From Paracoccus aminovorans (GTDB lineage Bacteria; Pseudomonadota; Alphaproteobacteria; Rhodobacterales; Rhodobacteraceae), in NCBI RefSeq assembly GCF_900005615.1, contig NZ_LN832559.1:286501-350500 (forward strand): a DNA stretch of 64,000 nucleotides, read 5' to 3'. Below the pieces are notes generated by a model. That model did not search any database. It was not told where the DNA came from and saw only the letters and a list, made by a program, of their open reading frames with translations. Made by a program: the position numbers and the translations under genes. This document shows positions 1 to 8,950 of the stretch, one piece after another. Within the stretch, counting starts at the first letter, position 1. Each line of letters opens with the position of its first letter.

Positions 1-2150
1 TGGCCTTCGCGGCGCGCTGCACCTCGTCCTTTCCGGTGGCCTTTCCGCCGATGCGCTTCGCCGACATGCCGGCGGACGCGCGCGCGCCGGCCTATGCGCG
101 CTTCTTTCCGCGCGGCTGGAACCACGAGGACCGGCTGTTCGCCGATGGCGGCTATCTGGACAACCGGCCCTTCAGCCATGCCATCGACCTGATCCCCTTC
201 CGCCCGACCACCCTGCCGGGTGAGCGCAAGCTGCTGTTCATCGACCCTTTCCCCGAGGAGCGCCGCCCGCCGGACCCGGTGACCGGCGTGGTGCCGCCGC
301 CGGCGCCCGAGCCGGTGGACTTCCTGCAGAACGCCCGGCTGGCCGCCTCGACCCTGCCGCGGACCGAGGTGATTCGCGACGACATCCGCGCCATCACCCG
401 CATGAACAACCGGCTGGAACGGCTGGGCACGCTGCAGGCCCGCTGGGCGCGCGACCAAAGGCAGGCGGCGCTGCGCGGTCAGGCGATGGACGAGCCCGGC
501 AAGCCCGACAACCTGGAACGGCTGGACCTGGCCGACCAGGTCGCCGCCGGCTATGGCCAGACCTATCCACTGTATCATCACCTGCGCGTCTACGACACCA
601 CCGACAGCCTGACCGGCATCGTCGCCCGCCTGGCCGGCCATGCCCCGGATTCCGACGAGGCGCTGTATCTGCGCCAAATCCTGCGCGCCTGGCGCGACGA
701 CCATTTCGCGGCCTACCACCAGCCGGGGCGCGAGACGGAAAGCGCCTTTCTGTCCCGCTACGACCTGGGCTTCCGGCTGCGGCGCCTGATCCATCTGCGG
801 GCCGAGATCGACCGCCGGCTGGAGCCCGCGCCGGACGAGCCGCTGCCGCCGGAATCGGTGCGGCTGCTGCGCTCGGTCCGCGAGCTGGTCGAGGCGGAAC
901 TGGCGGCGATGCGGGCTCTGGCCCGGCCCGGCGAATCCGATGCCGGCAAGCTTCTGACCGGCGACGAGATCCGGGTCCTGAACCTGCAGATCGGCGCCCA
1001 TTACGGCAAGGCCATGCAGCAGCCGACGCTGGAACGGCGCTACGATCTGGCGCGGCAGGTCTATGAGCAGCCGCAGATCCGGCCCCTGGTCAAGAAGGCG
1101 CTGGCGCAGCAAGGCCGGCAGATGCGCACCGCCTTCGACAAGAGCAGCGCCCGCATCCGCGAGGGGCTGGACCTGTTGCGCCTGCCCGAGCTGAAGGCGG
1201 TCTACGAAGGCTTCCACTGGCATGACGTGATGACCTATCCCTTCCTCGAAGGCTCGGAATTGCAGGAACATGCCCAGGTCGAGGTGTTCCGCATCAGCCC
1301 GGCCGACAGCCTGCTGAACGGTCGGCCCTCCAAGCTGGCGGGCATCGCGGTCGGTGCCTTCGGTGGCTTTCTCAGCCGCGACTGGCGCGAACACGACATC
1401 CTCTGGGGCCGGCTGGACGGGGCCGAGCGCATCGTCGCCGCGCTGATGTCCGACCGCAGCCCCGAAGAGCGCCAGGTCTGGATCGACAGGCTGCAGAACC
1501 GGATCCTGGCCGAGGAATATGCCGACAAGCCCGGCGAAAGCCGGCGGCTGGCGCTGCTGAAGGCCAAGCTCAAGGACAGCCAGATCGACGACGACGCCTT
1601 CGAGGAAACCGCGGCCCGGGCGCTGGGGGTCAAGGACGCGGTGGCGCTGGACCTGAGCCGGTTTCGCGATCACTACAGGGATTTCAAGCCCCTGGGTCCG
1701 CGCGCGCCCCAGATCGCCGGCTGGAGCAGCCGCAGCATGGCGATCCTGTCGCGGATGATCGACGACCTGCCCGACGACGGCATCCTGCGCATGGTCGGCA
1801 CCCGGGCGGCGGCGGCGCTGCGCGCGGGCGGCGGGCTGATCTCGGGCTTCGCCCGCTTCGCCATGCCCGGCAGCTATTGGCGCATGCTGGCCGACAAGCT
1901 GCTGTATCTGGCGATGCTGGCGGGGCTGCTGATCGGCTTTCTGGGCTGGTGGACCGGCTCGGGCATCGCCAAGGGCGGCTGGGCGCTCCTGACAGTGGCG
2001 GTGGCGCTCTGGCTGGTGCTCTATGTCTTCGGCCGCTGGCTGCGCGGCCGGGCCAGCCTGTCGCAGGCGCTGCGCTGGCTGCTGGCGCTGGTCGCGCTGG
2101 CGCTGATGGGCATCGGGCTGTGGACTGTCGCAAACCATCTGTTCCGCTGA
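1..2150 (+). CDS. Patatin-like phospholipase, C-terminal part (5' end outside window)
   Basis: The reading frame is open at the left edge (codons in phase with base 3) and runs about 715 codons to a TGA. It begins with a segment typical of patatin domains (small residues then SSFPVAFPP), followed by FADGGYLDNRPF, whose DGG carries the Asp of the Ser-Asp dyad. The GxSxG nucleophile must lie upstream. Behind the patatin core is a long helical region like the DUF3376 extension of patatin-related proteins. The last 80 residues hold about three hydrophobic segments, so the enzyme is probably anchored in the membrane with a short tail. Likely role: hydrolysis of lipid acyl esters. The substrate is unknown. 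The lipase family is clear; the DUF3376 label is inferred from architecture. Confidence 0.75.
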   Translation, partial: AFAARCTSSFPVAFPPMRFADMPADARAPAYARFFPRGWNHEDRLFADGGYLDNRPFSHAIDLIPFRPTTLPGERKLLFIDPFPEERRPPDPVTGVVPPPAPEPVDFLQNARLAASTLPRTEVIRDDIRAITRMNNRLERLGTLQARWARDQRQAALRGQAMDEPGKPDNLERLDLADQVAAGYGQTYPLYHHLRVYDTTDSLTGIVARLAGHAPDSDEALYLRQILRAWRDDHFAAYHQPGRETESAFLSRYDLGFRLRRLIHLRAEIDRRLEPAPDEPLPPESVRLLRSVRELVEAELAAMRALARPGESDAGKLLTGDEIRVLNLQIGAHYGKAMQQPTLERRYDLARQVYEQPQIRPLVKKALAQQGRQMRTAFDKSSARIREGLDLLRLPELKAVYEGFHWHDVMTYPFLEGSELQEHAQVEVFRISPADSLLNGRPSKLAGIAVGAFGGFLSRDWREHDILWGRLDGAERIVAALMSDRSPEERQVWIDRLQNRILAEEYADKPGESRRLALLKAKLKDSQIDDDAFEETAARALGVKDAVALDLSRFRDHYRDFKPLGPRAPQIAGWSSRSMAILSRMIDDLPDDGILRMVGTRAAAALRAGGGLISGFARFAMPGSYWRMLADKLLYLAMLAGLLIGFLGWWTGSGIAKGGWALLTVAVALWLVLYVFGRWLRGRASLSQALRWLLALVALALMGIGLWTVANHLFR

Positions 2151-2383
2151 CGCAATCCGGGTCGCGAAATCGCGACACGTTGTCGCAAACCGGCCGGGCT
2201 CATCCGGGCATCGGTTGGAAAAAGACCGCGACGGGATAGAGACGACCCCGACGGTGGGCGGGTCTAGGCTTTGTGTCTGACTTGTGCATCGCGGCACCTG
2301 TGCTATCCGCAAGCGAGGGCGGAGGGCCAGGCGGCCCGGCCGACGCGGAACGTCGTGGCGCGGAAAGTGAAGGAGGTGGGCGG

Positions 2384-3286
2384 ATGGCAGCAGATATCAT
2401 TGACGGGAAGTTGTTTTCGTCTGGGGTTCGGGGTCGTGTTGCGGCTTCGGTTTCGGAGCTGAAGGCGCGGGGGATCGTTCCCGGGCTTGCGGTGGTTCTG
2501 GTGGGCGAGGATCCGGCGAGCCAGGTCTATGTCAGGAACAAGGGCATCCAGACCCGCGAGGCCGGCATGGAAAGCTTCGAGCACAAGCTCGACGCCTCTG
2601 TCTCGCAAGAGGAACTGCTGGCGCTGGTCGCCAGGCTCAATGCCGACCCGGCCGTGCACGGCATCCTGGTGCAGCTGCCGCTGCCCGGCCACATGGACGC
2701 CGAGGCGGTCATCAACGCCATCGACCCCCAGAAGGACGTGGACGGGTTCCACATCCTGAACGTCGGCCTCTTGGGCACCGGGCAGAAGAGCATGGTGCCC
2801 TGCACGCCGCTGGGCTGCCTGCTGATGCTCAAGGACCGGCTGGGCGATCTGGCGGGGCTGAACGCGGTGGTCGTGGGACGCTCGAACATCGTCGGCAAGC
2901 CGATGGCGCAACTGCTGCTGAAGGAAAGCTGCACCGTCACCATCGCGCACAGCCGCACCAAGGACCTGGCCGCGGTCTGCCGCGGCGCCGACATCCTGGT
3001 CGCCGCCGTCGGCCGGCCGCGGATGATCCCCGGCGACTGGGTCAAGCCCGGCGCCACGGTGATCGACGTCGGCATCAACCGCATCGAGGAAGGCGGCAAG
3101 ACCCGGCTGGTCGGCGATGTCGACTACGACAGCGCCGCCCAGGTCGCCGGTGCCATCACCCCGGTGCCGGGCGGCGTCGGGCCGATGACCATCGCCTGCC
3201 TGCTGGCCAATACGCTGACCGCCTGCTGCCGGGCCAACGGCCTGCCCGACCCCGAGCTGGTGGGCACCGAGGAAACCGTCGCCTGA
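2384..3286 (+). CDS. folD: Bifunctional methylene-THF dehydrogenase/methenyl-THF cyclohydrolase
   Basis: A 300-aa protein, the normal size for FolD, which interconverts 5,10-methylene-THF and 10-formyl-THF with NADP in the cytoplasm. Visible signatures: SQVYVRNK with the catalytic Lys near residue 53, QLPLPGH around 98-103, DVDGFH around 118-123, PCTPLG at 139-144 and the Rossmann turn GRSNIVGKP at 165-173. An in-frame start exists 111 bases upstream, but the ATG at 2384 has an excellent Shine-Dalgarno (AGGAGG at 2371-2376) and matches the family N-terminus (MAADIIDGK). It lies about 130 bp before purU, which also acts on the folate one-carbon pool, so the two probably adjust 10-formyl-THF together. 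Confidence 0.96.
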   Translation: MAADIIDGKLFSSGVRGRVAASVSELKARGIVPGLAVVLVGEDPASQVYVRNKGIQTREAGMESFEHKLDASVSQEELLALVARLNADPAVHGILVQLPLPGHMDAEAVINAIDPQKDVDGFHILNVGLLGTGQKSMVPCTPLGCLLMLKDRLGDLAGLNAVVVGRSNIVGKPMAQLLLKESCTVTIAHSRTKDLAAVCRGADILVAAVGRPRMIPGDWVKPGATVIDVGINRIEEGGKTRLVGDVDYDSAAQVAGAITPVPGGVGPMTIACLLANTLTACCRANGLPDPELVGTEETVA

Positions 3287-3318
3287 GACCTGCCGGGGGG
3301 CCCGGGGGCTCCGCCCCC

Positions 3319-3355
3319 ACGCGGCTGCGGCCCCTCGATGGGGCCGCAGCCGCGT
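3319..3355. terminator. Perfect 16-bp hairpin between folD and purU
   Basis: Arms at 3319-3334 and 3340-3355 are exact reverse complements around a 5-nt loop. The stem is almost all G/C and no T-run follows on the + strand. It could stop or stabilise the folD transcript, or act as a REP-like element ahead of purU. Confidence 0.6.
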
Positions 3356-3361
3356 TCCCCC

Positions 3362-3384
3362 GGGATATTTGTGCACAAAAGAAG
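3362..3384 (+). repeat. Short intergenic repeat (GGGATATTTGTGCACAAAAG type)
   Basis: This unit just upstream of purU recurs, inverted and with small changes, at 4345-4364 downstream of purU. A divergent relative (GGGTATTTGGAAAACGG...AAGAAG) forms both arms of the hairpin at 16499-16562. The shared frame is GGG(A)TATTTG, a variable middle, then AAAGAAG or AAAAGAAG. Confidence 0.55.
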
Positions 3385-3417
3385 CCGGGCCCGGTGCCCG
3401 GGACAGTGGAGAAAGCA

Positions 3418-4302
3418 ATGACCAAATACTGCCTGACCGTCGCCTGCGCCACCAAGCGCGGCATCGTCGCCGCCATCTCGGGCTATCTGGCCGAGAAGGG
3501 CTGCAACATCACCGATTCCAGCCAGTTCGACGACATGGAGAACGACCAGTTCTTCATGCGCGTCAGCTTCCTCTCCGAAGAGGGCGTGGGGCTGGAGGAG
3601 CTGCGCCGGGACTTCGCCGAGATCTCGGAAAGCTTCGACATGGTCTCGTCCTTCCATGACGAGACCGAGAAGATGAAGGTCGTGATCATGGTCAGCCGCT
3701 TCGGCCACTGCCTGAACGACCTGCTGTACCGCTGGCGCATCGGCGCGCTGCCGATCGACATCGTGGCGGTGATCAGCAACCACATGGACTATCAGAAGGT
3801 GGTGGTGAACCACGACCTGCCGTTCCATTGCATCAAGGTCACCAAGGAGAACAAGCCCCAGGCCGAGGCCGAGCAGCTGCGCATCGTGCGCGACAGCGGC
3901 GCCGAGCTGATCGTGCTGGCGCGCTACATGCAGGTTCTGTCGGACCAGATGTGCAAGGAGATGTCGGGGCGGATCATCAACATCCACCACTCGTTCCTGC
4001 CGTCGTTCAAGGGCGCCAACCCCTACAAGCAGGCCTTCGAGCGCGGTGTGAAGCTGATCGGCGCCACCAGCCATTACGTGACCGCCGACCTGGACGAGGG
4101 CCCGATCATCGAGCAGGACATCATCCGCGTCACCCACGCCCAGTCGCCCGAGGACTACGTCTCGCTGGGCCGCGACGTGGAAAGCCAGGTCCTGGCCCGC
4201 GCCATCCACGCCCATATCCACCGCCGCGTCTTCCTCAACGGCAACAAGACCGTCGTCTTCCCCCCCTCCCCGGGCTCCTACGCCTCCGAGCGCATGGGGT
4301 GA
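3418..4302 (+). CDS. purU: Formyltetrahydrofolate deformylase
   Basis: A 294-aa protein that hydrolyses 10-formyl-THF to THF and formate. It has the two expected parts: an N-terminal ACT-like regulatory domain (about 1-80, starting MTKYCLTVACATKRG) and a C-terminal formyltransferase fold like PurN. The catalytic region INIHHSFLPSFKGANPY lies near 188-204, and the active-site Asp is in SHYVTADLDEGPI near 215-227. The start at 3418 is preceded by GGAGA at 3408-3412. An alternative ATG 24 bases upstream has no ribosome site. Its position behind folD fits control of folate-bound formyl groups, which in methylotrophic relatives is part of methyl-group oxidation. Confidence 0.95.
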   Translation: MTKYCLTVACATKRGIVAAISGYLAEKGCNITDSSQFDDMENDQFFMRVSFLSEEGVGLEELRRDFAEISESFDMVSSFHDETEKMKVVIMVSRFGHCLNDLLYRWRIGALPIDIVAVISNHMDYQKVVVNHDLPFHCIKVTKENKPQAEAEQLRIVRDSGAELIVLARYMQVLSDQMCKEMSGRIINIHHSFLPSFKGANPYKQAFERGVKLIGATSHYVTADLDEGPIIEQDIIRVTHAQSPEDYVSLGRDVESQVLARAIHAHIHRRVFLNGNKTVVFPPSPGSYASERMG

Positions 4303-4344
4303 AACTGCACAGGGCGGCCAACGAGCCGCCCTCCCTCCCATTTT

Positions 4345-4364
4345 CTTTTGTGCCCAAATATCCC
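4345..4364 (-). repeat. Inverted copy of the intergenic repeat near 3362
   Basis: Reads as the reverse complement of the 3362 unit with one central change (CTTTTGTGCCCAAATATCCC). It lies in the convergent gap between purU and the SulP gene, so together the two units bracket purU in opposite orientation. Confidence 0.55.
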
Positions 4365-4415
4365 CGCCGGAGGCCAGCAACCGCGAAGCCCGGGCAACAG
4401 CGACAAAGAGGCGGT

Positions 4416-6110
4416 TCAGGCCGCCTCTTTGTCATTTCCGCGATGCAGCGCGTCCTCGACCGTCGCGGCATAGCGTGCCAACGGCCGCCGCAGCCCATGG
4501 GTCAGCAATACGCGGCGGATGTCGCGACGGGCACCGGTCAGCCACAACTGCACGCCCCGGCGATGCGCCTTGTGGGCCAGCCCCTCGATCATGTTGGCCC
4601 CGGTCGAATCCAGAAAGGGCACGGCGCTGAAATCCACCACCAGCACCCGTGCCCCGTCCTGGATATTGTCCAGCACCGAGCCGATGCTGGCCGTGGCGCC
4701 GAAGAACAGCGCCCCCGAGATGCGGTAGACCAGCACGTCATGCGGCTGCGGGACATCCGGCCGCGCCTCTCCGTCGGGCCGGTCCGGGGCGACCAGCGGC
4801 GTCTGGTCCTGGATGCCGGTGGCCTGGCTCATGCGCTGGATGAACAGCACCGATCCCAGAGCCAGCCCGGTGACGATGGCCTCGGTCAGGTCTCGGAACA
4901 CCGTCAGACCGAAGGTCACCGCCAGCACCGCAGCCTCGCCCCAGCCCGAGCGCAGCAGGATTGCGATGGCCGGCTTCTCGACCATGTTCCAGGACACCAC
5001 CGCCAGCACGCCTGCCAACGCAGCCAGCGGGATGTAGGAGGCCAGCGGCGCCGCGACCAGCATGAAGCCCAGAAGAAACAGCGCATGCAGCATTCCGGCC
5101 ACCGGCCCATGCGCGCCCGCGCGCACATTGGTCGCGGTCCTCGCGATGGTGCCGGTGACGCAGATGCCGCCGAACAGCGCCGAGCCCATGTTCGCCACCC
5201 CCTGCGCCACCAGCTCGCAGTTCGAGCGGTGGCGGCGGCCGCTCATGCCGTCGGCGACCACGGCCGACAGCAGCGATTCGATGGCGCCCAGCAGGGTCAG
5301 TGACACCGCCGAGGGCAGCAGCGCCACGACCTGGGACCACGAGAACTGCGGCAGTGCCGGCGCCGGTAGCGACGAAGGGATGCCGCCGAATTTCGAGCCG
5401 ATGGTGGCGACCTCCGCCCCGGTCAGCGCCGTCACCCCCGCCGCCAGTGCCACAGCGATCAGCATGCCGGGCCAATGCGGACGCAGGCGCTTCAGCCCCA
5501 GGATCACCGCGACGGTGCCGAGCGCCAGCGCCAGTGCCGCCGGCGTCACCGTGACCCGCGCCGCCCAGAGCGCGCCGAGCTTTTCGATCAGCGCGCCCGG
5601 CTCATGCGCCAGCGTCAGGCCGAAGATTTCCTTCAGCTGGCTGGCGAAGATGATGACGGCGATGCCGGCGGTGAAGCCGACCGTCACCGGGAAGGGGATG
5701 AACTTGATGAAGGTGCCCAGCCTGAGTAACCCGATCGCGACCAGCATCATCCCCGACATGAAGGTGGCGAGGATCAGCCCCGTCATGCCGAATTGCGCGA
5801 CGATCCCCGCCACCAGCACGATGAAGGCCCCCGCCGGCCCGCCGATCTGGAAGCGCGAACCGCCCAGTGCCGAGACCAGGAAGCCGCCGACGATGGCGGT
5901 ATAGAGCCCCTGCGCCGGGGTCGCGCCCGAGGCGATGGCAATGGCCATCGACAGCGGCAGCGCCACGATGGCGACGGTCAGCCCGGCCAGCGCATCGGCG
6001 CGCAGCTGCCCGGCGCCATAGCCCTCGCGCAGGACGGTGACCAGTTTCGGGGTGAAAAGCGGCGCGAAACCGGGGTTCGCACGGGCTTGCTGCATCATCT
6101 TGGGCCGCAC
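4416..6110 (-). CDS. SulP-family inorganic anion transporter with STAS domain
   Basis: A 564-aa inner-membrane protein of the SulP (SLC26-like) family. About ten to twelve hydrophobic segments fill residues 30-420. The N-terminal LRADALAGLTVAIVALPLSM and the QIGGPAGAF stretch are family hallmarks. The C-terminal STAS domain (about 440-550) contains the conserved loop FLDSTGANMIEGL. Substrates in this family include sulfate, bicarbonate and organic acids, and the sequence does not decide among them. The gene lies 54 bp behind a small XRE regulator on the same strand, so both are probably one transcript under the operator at 6467-6487. The N-terminus may begin a few residues later at the second Met. 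Confidence 0.9.
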   Translation of the reverse strand: MRPKMMQQARANPGFAPLFTPKLVTVLREGYGAGQLRADALAGLTVAIVALPLSMAIAIASGATPAQGLYTAIVGGFLVSALGGSRFQIGGPAGAFIVLVAGIVAQFGMTGLILATFMSGMMLVAIGLLRLGTFIKFIPFPVTVGFTAGIAVIIFASQLKEIFGLTLAHEPGALIEKLGALWAARVTVTPAALALALGTVAVILGLKRLRPHWPGMLIAVALAAGVTALTGAEVATIGSKFGGIPSSLPAPALPQFSWSQVVALLPSAVSLTLLGAIESLLSAVVADGMSGRRHRSNCELVAQGVANMGSALFGGICVTGTIARTATNVRAGAHGPVAGMLHALFLLGFMLVAAPLASYIPLAALAGVLAVVSWNMVEKPAIAILLRSGWGEAAVLAVTFGLTVFRDLTEAIVTGLALGSVLFIQRMSQATGIQDQTPLVAPDRPDGEARPDVPQPHDVLVYRISGALFFGATASIGSVLDNIQDGARVLVVDFSAVPFLDSTGANMIEGLAHKAHRRGVQLWLTGARRDIRRVLLTHGLRRPLARYAATVEDALHRGNDKEAA

Positions 6111-6164
6111 CTTCGCAAAGGAGGCGGCGGGATCGTCGGCTGTCGTCGGCGGTCGCCGTCGCGA

Positions 6165-6422
6165 TTAACTCGTCGGACCGGATTTCAGCCGCACGCCGCG
6201 CCCGCCCGAGGCGCTGGCCGCACCCTCGCCGATCAGTTCGATCCCGGCGGCTTCGAGCGCCTCGACCACGCGGGTCAGGCTTTCGACGATGCCGCGCACA
6301 TTGCCGTCGCTGGCTTCCATGCGCTGGATCGTGGGGACCGACAGGCCGGACAGTTCGGCCAGCCGCTTCTGGTCGATGCCAAGCAGGGCACGCGCCGCAC
6401 GCATCTGGGCCGAGGTCATCAT
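6165..6422 (-). CDS. Small XRE-family helix-turn-helix regulator
   Basis: An 85-aa protein starting MMTSAQMRAARALLG, with a classic Cro/CI-type helix-turn-helix (RAARALLGIDQKRLAELSG then LSVPTIQRMEAS) and a short tail that includes VVEALEAAGIEL. An upstream in-frame Met would add 19 residues rich in Tyr that do not resemble the family, so the start at 6422 (or the next Met at 6419) is preferred. It precedes the SulP gene on the same strand and probably represses its own transcript through the palindrome at 6467-6487. No effector domain is visible, so the signal it answers to is unknown. Confidence 0.8.
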   Translation of the reverse strand: MMTSAQMRAARALLGIDQKRLAELSGLSVPTIQRMEASDGNVRGIVESLTRVVEALEAAGIELIGEGAASASGGRGVRLKSGPTS

Positions 6423-6450
6423 GTGCTGATTTCCAATCCTTGATGAAGCA

Positions 6451-6479
6451 TATCTAGCATAGGCATAATGATATTTCAA
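6451..6479 (-). promoter_or_regulatory. Candidate promoter of the XRE-SulP transcript
   Basis: On the minus strand TTGAAA (plus 6474-6479) and TAGATA (plus 6451-6456) are separated by exactly 17 bp, about 30 bp upstream of the chosen start. The -35 hexamer lies inside the palindrome, as expected for a repressor-controlled promoter. The -10 match is weak. Confidence 0.5.
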
Positions 6480-6487
6480 ATATCATT
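6467..6487. promoter_or_regulatory. Perfect palindromic operator candidate
   Basis: Arms AATGATATTT (6467-6476) and AAATATCATT (6478-6487) are exact reverse complements around a single C. The site is AT-rich in a GC-rich genome, lies 45 bp before the XRE gene and covers the candidate -35. A dyad of this form is what a dimeric Cro/CI-type regulator binds. Confidence 0.7.
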
Positions 6488-6587
6488 CATACAATCTGAT
6501 ATGTCATGTTCGGCCAGGAGGGATTGAGCCGATACGACGGTGGGCTAGATCCGGGGGGTGAACCCTGCCGACCTGTAGGAGCGCGTC

Positions 6588-6807
6588 ATGTATAGCAATG
6601 CCCTGACCTGCGCTTTTCGCCTGTACGCTGAGCATCTCGGCCATTCTGATGACGTCGCTGATGTTGAAGCTGCGCGGGCAGCTGGCCGAATGCGGCAAGG
6701 TGGTGGCCCGCGCCAGGCTGGCGGTGGCGATCCTCTCGATTGCCATCGCGCTGGTCAAGCTGGGCTTGTGGGATGAGACCCGCCTGCATGTCCACCGCGC
6801 CTCGTGA
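6588..6807 (+). other. Possible small gene, reading frame unsettled
   Basis: An ATG at 6588 has a good ribosome site (AGGAG at 6577-6581), but its 62-codon frame becomes Gly/Arg-rich and implausible after about 30 residues. In another frame, an ATG at 6649 opens a 52-codon frame ending at 6807 that looks more protein-like: a basic start (MTSLMLKLRGQL), a hydrophobic stretch (LAVAILSIAIALVKLGLWD) and a short tail. A single-base change between the two would join them into one small membrane protein of about 70 residues. No family is recognised. Between 6423 and 6878 there is otherwise only the XRE promoter and the terminator at 6832. Confidence 0.3.
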
Positions 6808-6831
6808 CACTGACCGGCGCCGCGCCATGAA

Positions 6832-6857
6832 AAAGGCCCCGCATCGGCGGAGCCTTT
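6832..6857 (-). terminator. Intrinsic terminator of the TonB receptor gene
   Basis: Read on the minus strand, AAGGCTCCGC and GCGGGGCCTT form a 10-bp stem (one G-U pair) with a 4-nt loop, followed by a T-run, about 20 bp past the receptor stop codon. Confidence 0.75.
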
Positions 6858-6878
6858 TCCTGTTCCGGGTCGGACGGA

Positions 6879-8915
6879 TCAGAAGTCCATCTTCAGGCCC
6901 AAAGTGACCGTGCGGCCGGGGGCATAGAGCGGGTCGATGATCCGGGTGCCCATGACGCGCTCGACATAGCTCGAACGCTCATAATAGGTCTCGTCGAACA
7001 GGTTATCGACGCCCAGATGCACGACCACATTCTCGTAGTTCTGCGGACGCCATTCGCCATAGATGTTCACAACGGTATAGGAGTCGTGGTCCCTGAAGCC
7101 CGCATTGCTGCCATCCGCGTTCAGGTGCTGGGTCGCATCCAGCTTGCCGGCCCATTCCACCGTGCCGCCGACCTTGATGTTGTATTGCGGGATCTCCTGG
7201 TCGATGAACAGCGTGGCGAGGTTCCCGACCGGCATGACGGTGCCGCCGTCCGGAACCTTGTCCTTGCCGTTCTGGGTCACGTCCGCCTTGGTGAAGCTGG
7301 CGCCGACCCGGCCCGTGCCCCAGCTGTAGTTGCCTTGCAGCGTGAAGCCCTTGCTGCGGTATTCGTCGGCATTGCCCAGATAGGGCGCCGTCGCCGGATC
7401 GGTGTCATACTGGCCGTTGGTATTGTATTCGCCGAGGTTCTTCAGGCGGGTGTCGAAGAAGGTCAGGTTGCCGGTCCAGTTGCCCTGGTTGGCGTTCAGG
7501 CCCAGCTTGATGTTGCGCGCGGTCGCCGGCTTGAAACCGTCCTGGACATACAGGTCGGCGGTGCGGGCGTGCAGCAGGGCGTATTCGCCGAAGTTGTAGC
7601 CCGACCAGGTGTGCGAAGCGCCGGCAAAGACCTCATAGCCCTCGGCGAACTCATAGGACACGGTACCGTTCACGCTGGCGCCGGTATCGTTGTGATGGAT
7701 GCCGTTCCAGTCGGTGAAGCGGTGGTGGTCCAGACGCAGACCGGTGGACAGGTCGATGCCGTTGTCGAAGGCGAAGCGGCCCTGCACGAAGGCGCCGATC
7801 TGCATCGTCTCCATCGACCAGTAGCGGCGATCGGTGTTGCCGTAGTTGTCGATGTCGTAATCGTCATAGGCCCAGTCGACGCCGGCCGTGATCTTGCCCT
7901 GGCCCAGCGTGTAGGTGTTCTGCAACTTGCCGCCGATGGTCTGGTTTTCCAGGTTCATGTCGCCGTTGGTGCGGGCGGGGTCGTAGTTCGGGCGCTCGTA
8001 TTTGTTGTTCGAGACGAACAGCATCGCCTCGGGGTCCCAGGCGTCGGTGGGCGCGGTCGAGCTGTATTTCAGCGACAGCGTGTTGGTCGTGACCTTCAGC
8101 GGATAGACCAGGTCGTCCGCGTTCAGGTCCATGTTCATCTTGATGGTGCGGTCGGCGTCGTCCTTGTTGTAGTCATAGGCCAGTTCCAGACGATGCGCGT
8201 CGAACTCATAGCCCAGCTTCACCAGGGCGCCTTGCGCCGCCGGCTCGGTCCCCGGCATCTCGCGGCCGTTCGCGGCCTCGTAATTGTCGCCGCTGGTGCC
8301 GTGGATCATGGCGAACCAATCGAAGCCGCCATAGACGCCATAGCCGGCCAGCGAAGCGGAGAGGCCGCGGCCGTTGCTGCCATAGGACAGGCCGACGCGT
8401 CCGCCCTGGGTCTTGCCGTCCGTCAGCAGATCCTTGGCGCCCACGGTTTCATAGCGCACGGCACCCGCCGCCGCACCGAACCCCGAGTCGGCGGCGGCGG
8501 CGCCGGCCTCGACCTCGACCGATTTCAGGAAGGCCGGGTCGATCACGTTCGAGCCGGTGTGGTGCCAGCTGGTCGGACCCTGCGGCACGCCGTCCACGGT
8601 CACCGCCAGGTTCGACTGCTCAAGGCCAAAGACGTGGATGCGCTTGGCCGGACCCGCCCCGCCCGAGACGGTGATGGCGGAATCGCGGGCGAACAGTTCG
8701 GACACGTCGGCGGGCTGCAGCGCTTCGATGTCCTCGGCCGAGACCACCACGCCGCCAGTCGCCTCGACGTTTTCCTGACCGTCGGCGACCAGGGTGATCG
8801 GGTTCAGGACCAGAGTGCCGCCGCTTGTGCCAGGTGCGGTTTCCTGGGCGTAAAGGGCCGTGGCCAGGGCAAGCGAAGACACCCCCGCCAAGGGAAGGAT
8901 ACGGCGCAGTTGCAT
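6879..8915 (-). CDS. TonB-dependent outer-membrane receptor, heme/hemoglobin type
   Basis: A 678-aa outer-membrane receptor. A signal peptide covers about residues 1-23 (MQLRRILPLAGVSSLALATALYA). A plug domain follows at roughly 40-160 (VVVSAEDIEALQPADVSELF, then RIHVFGLEQSNLAVTVDG). The rest is Tyr/Asp/Asn-rich beta-barrel ending in LYAPGRTVTLGLKMDF, with the terminal Phe needed for barrel assembly. The plug wording and the C-terminal APGRT motif are like heme/hemoglobin receptors. The ligand is inferred from this resemblance only. No hemin ABC or HmuS genes are adjacent, so it stands alone, with its own promoter and terminator. I could not find a convincing Fur or Irr box. Confidence 0.88.
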   Translation of the reverse strand: MQLRRILPLAGVSSLALATALYAQETAPGTSGGTLVLNPITLVADGQENVEATGGVVVSAEDIEALQPADVSELFARDSAITVSGGAGPAKRIHVFGLEQSNLAVTVDGVPQGPTSWHHTGSNVIDPAFLKSVEVEAGAAAADSGFGAAAGAVRYETVGAKDLLTDGKTQGGRVGLSYGSNGRGLSASLAGYGVYGGFDWFAMIHGTSGDNYEAANGREMPGTEPAAQGALVKLGYEFDAHRLELAYDYNKDDADRTIKMNMDLNADDLVYPLKVTTNTLSLKYSSTAPTDAWDPEAMLFVSNNKYERPNYDPARTNGDMNLENQTIGGKLQNTYTLGQGKITAGVDWAYDDYDIDNYGNTDRRYWSMETMQIGAFVQGRFAFDNGIDLSTGLRLDHHRFTDWNGIHHNDTGASVNGTVSYEFAEGYEVFAGASHTWSGYNFGEYALLHARTADLYVQDGFKPATARNIKLGLNANQGNWTGNLTFFDTRLKNLGEYNTNGQYDTDPATAPYLGNADEYRSKGFTLQGNYSWGTGRVGASFTKADVTQNGKDKVPDGGTVMPVGNLATLFIDQEIPQYNIKVGGTVEWAGKLDATQHLNADGSNAGFRDHDSYTVVNIYGEWRPQNYENVVVHLGVDNLFDETYYERSSYVERVMGTRIIDPLYAPGRTVTLGLKMDF

Positions 8916-8950
8916 GGTTGTTTGCCTTGCTTCGTGAAAAACTGCGTCTC

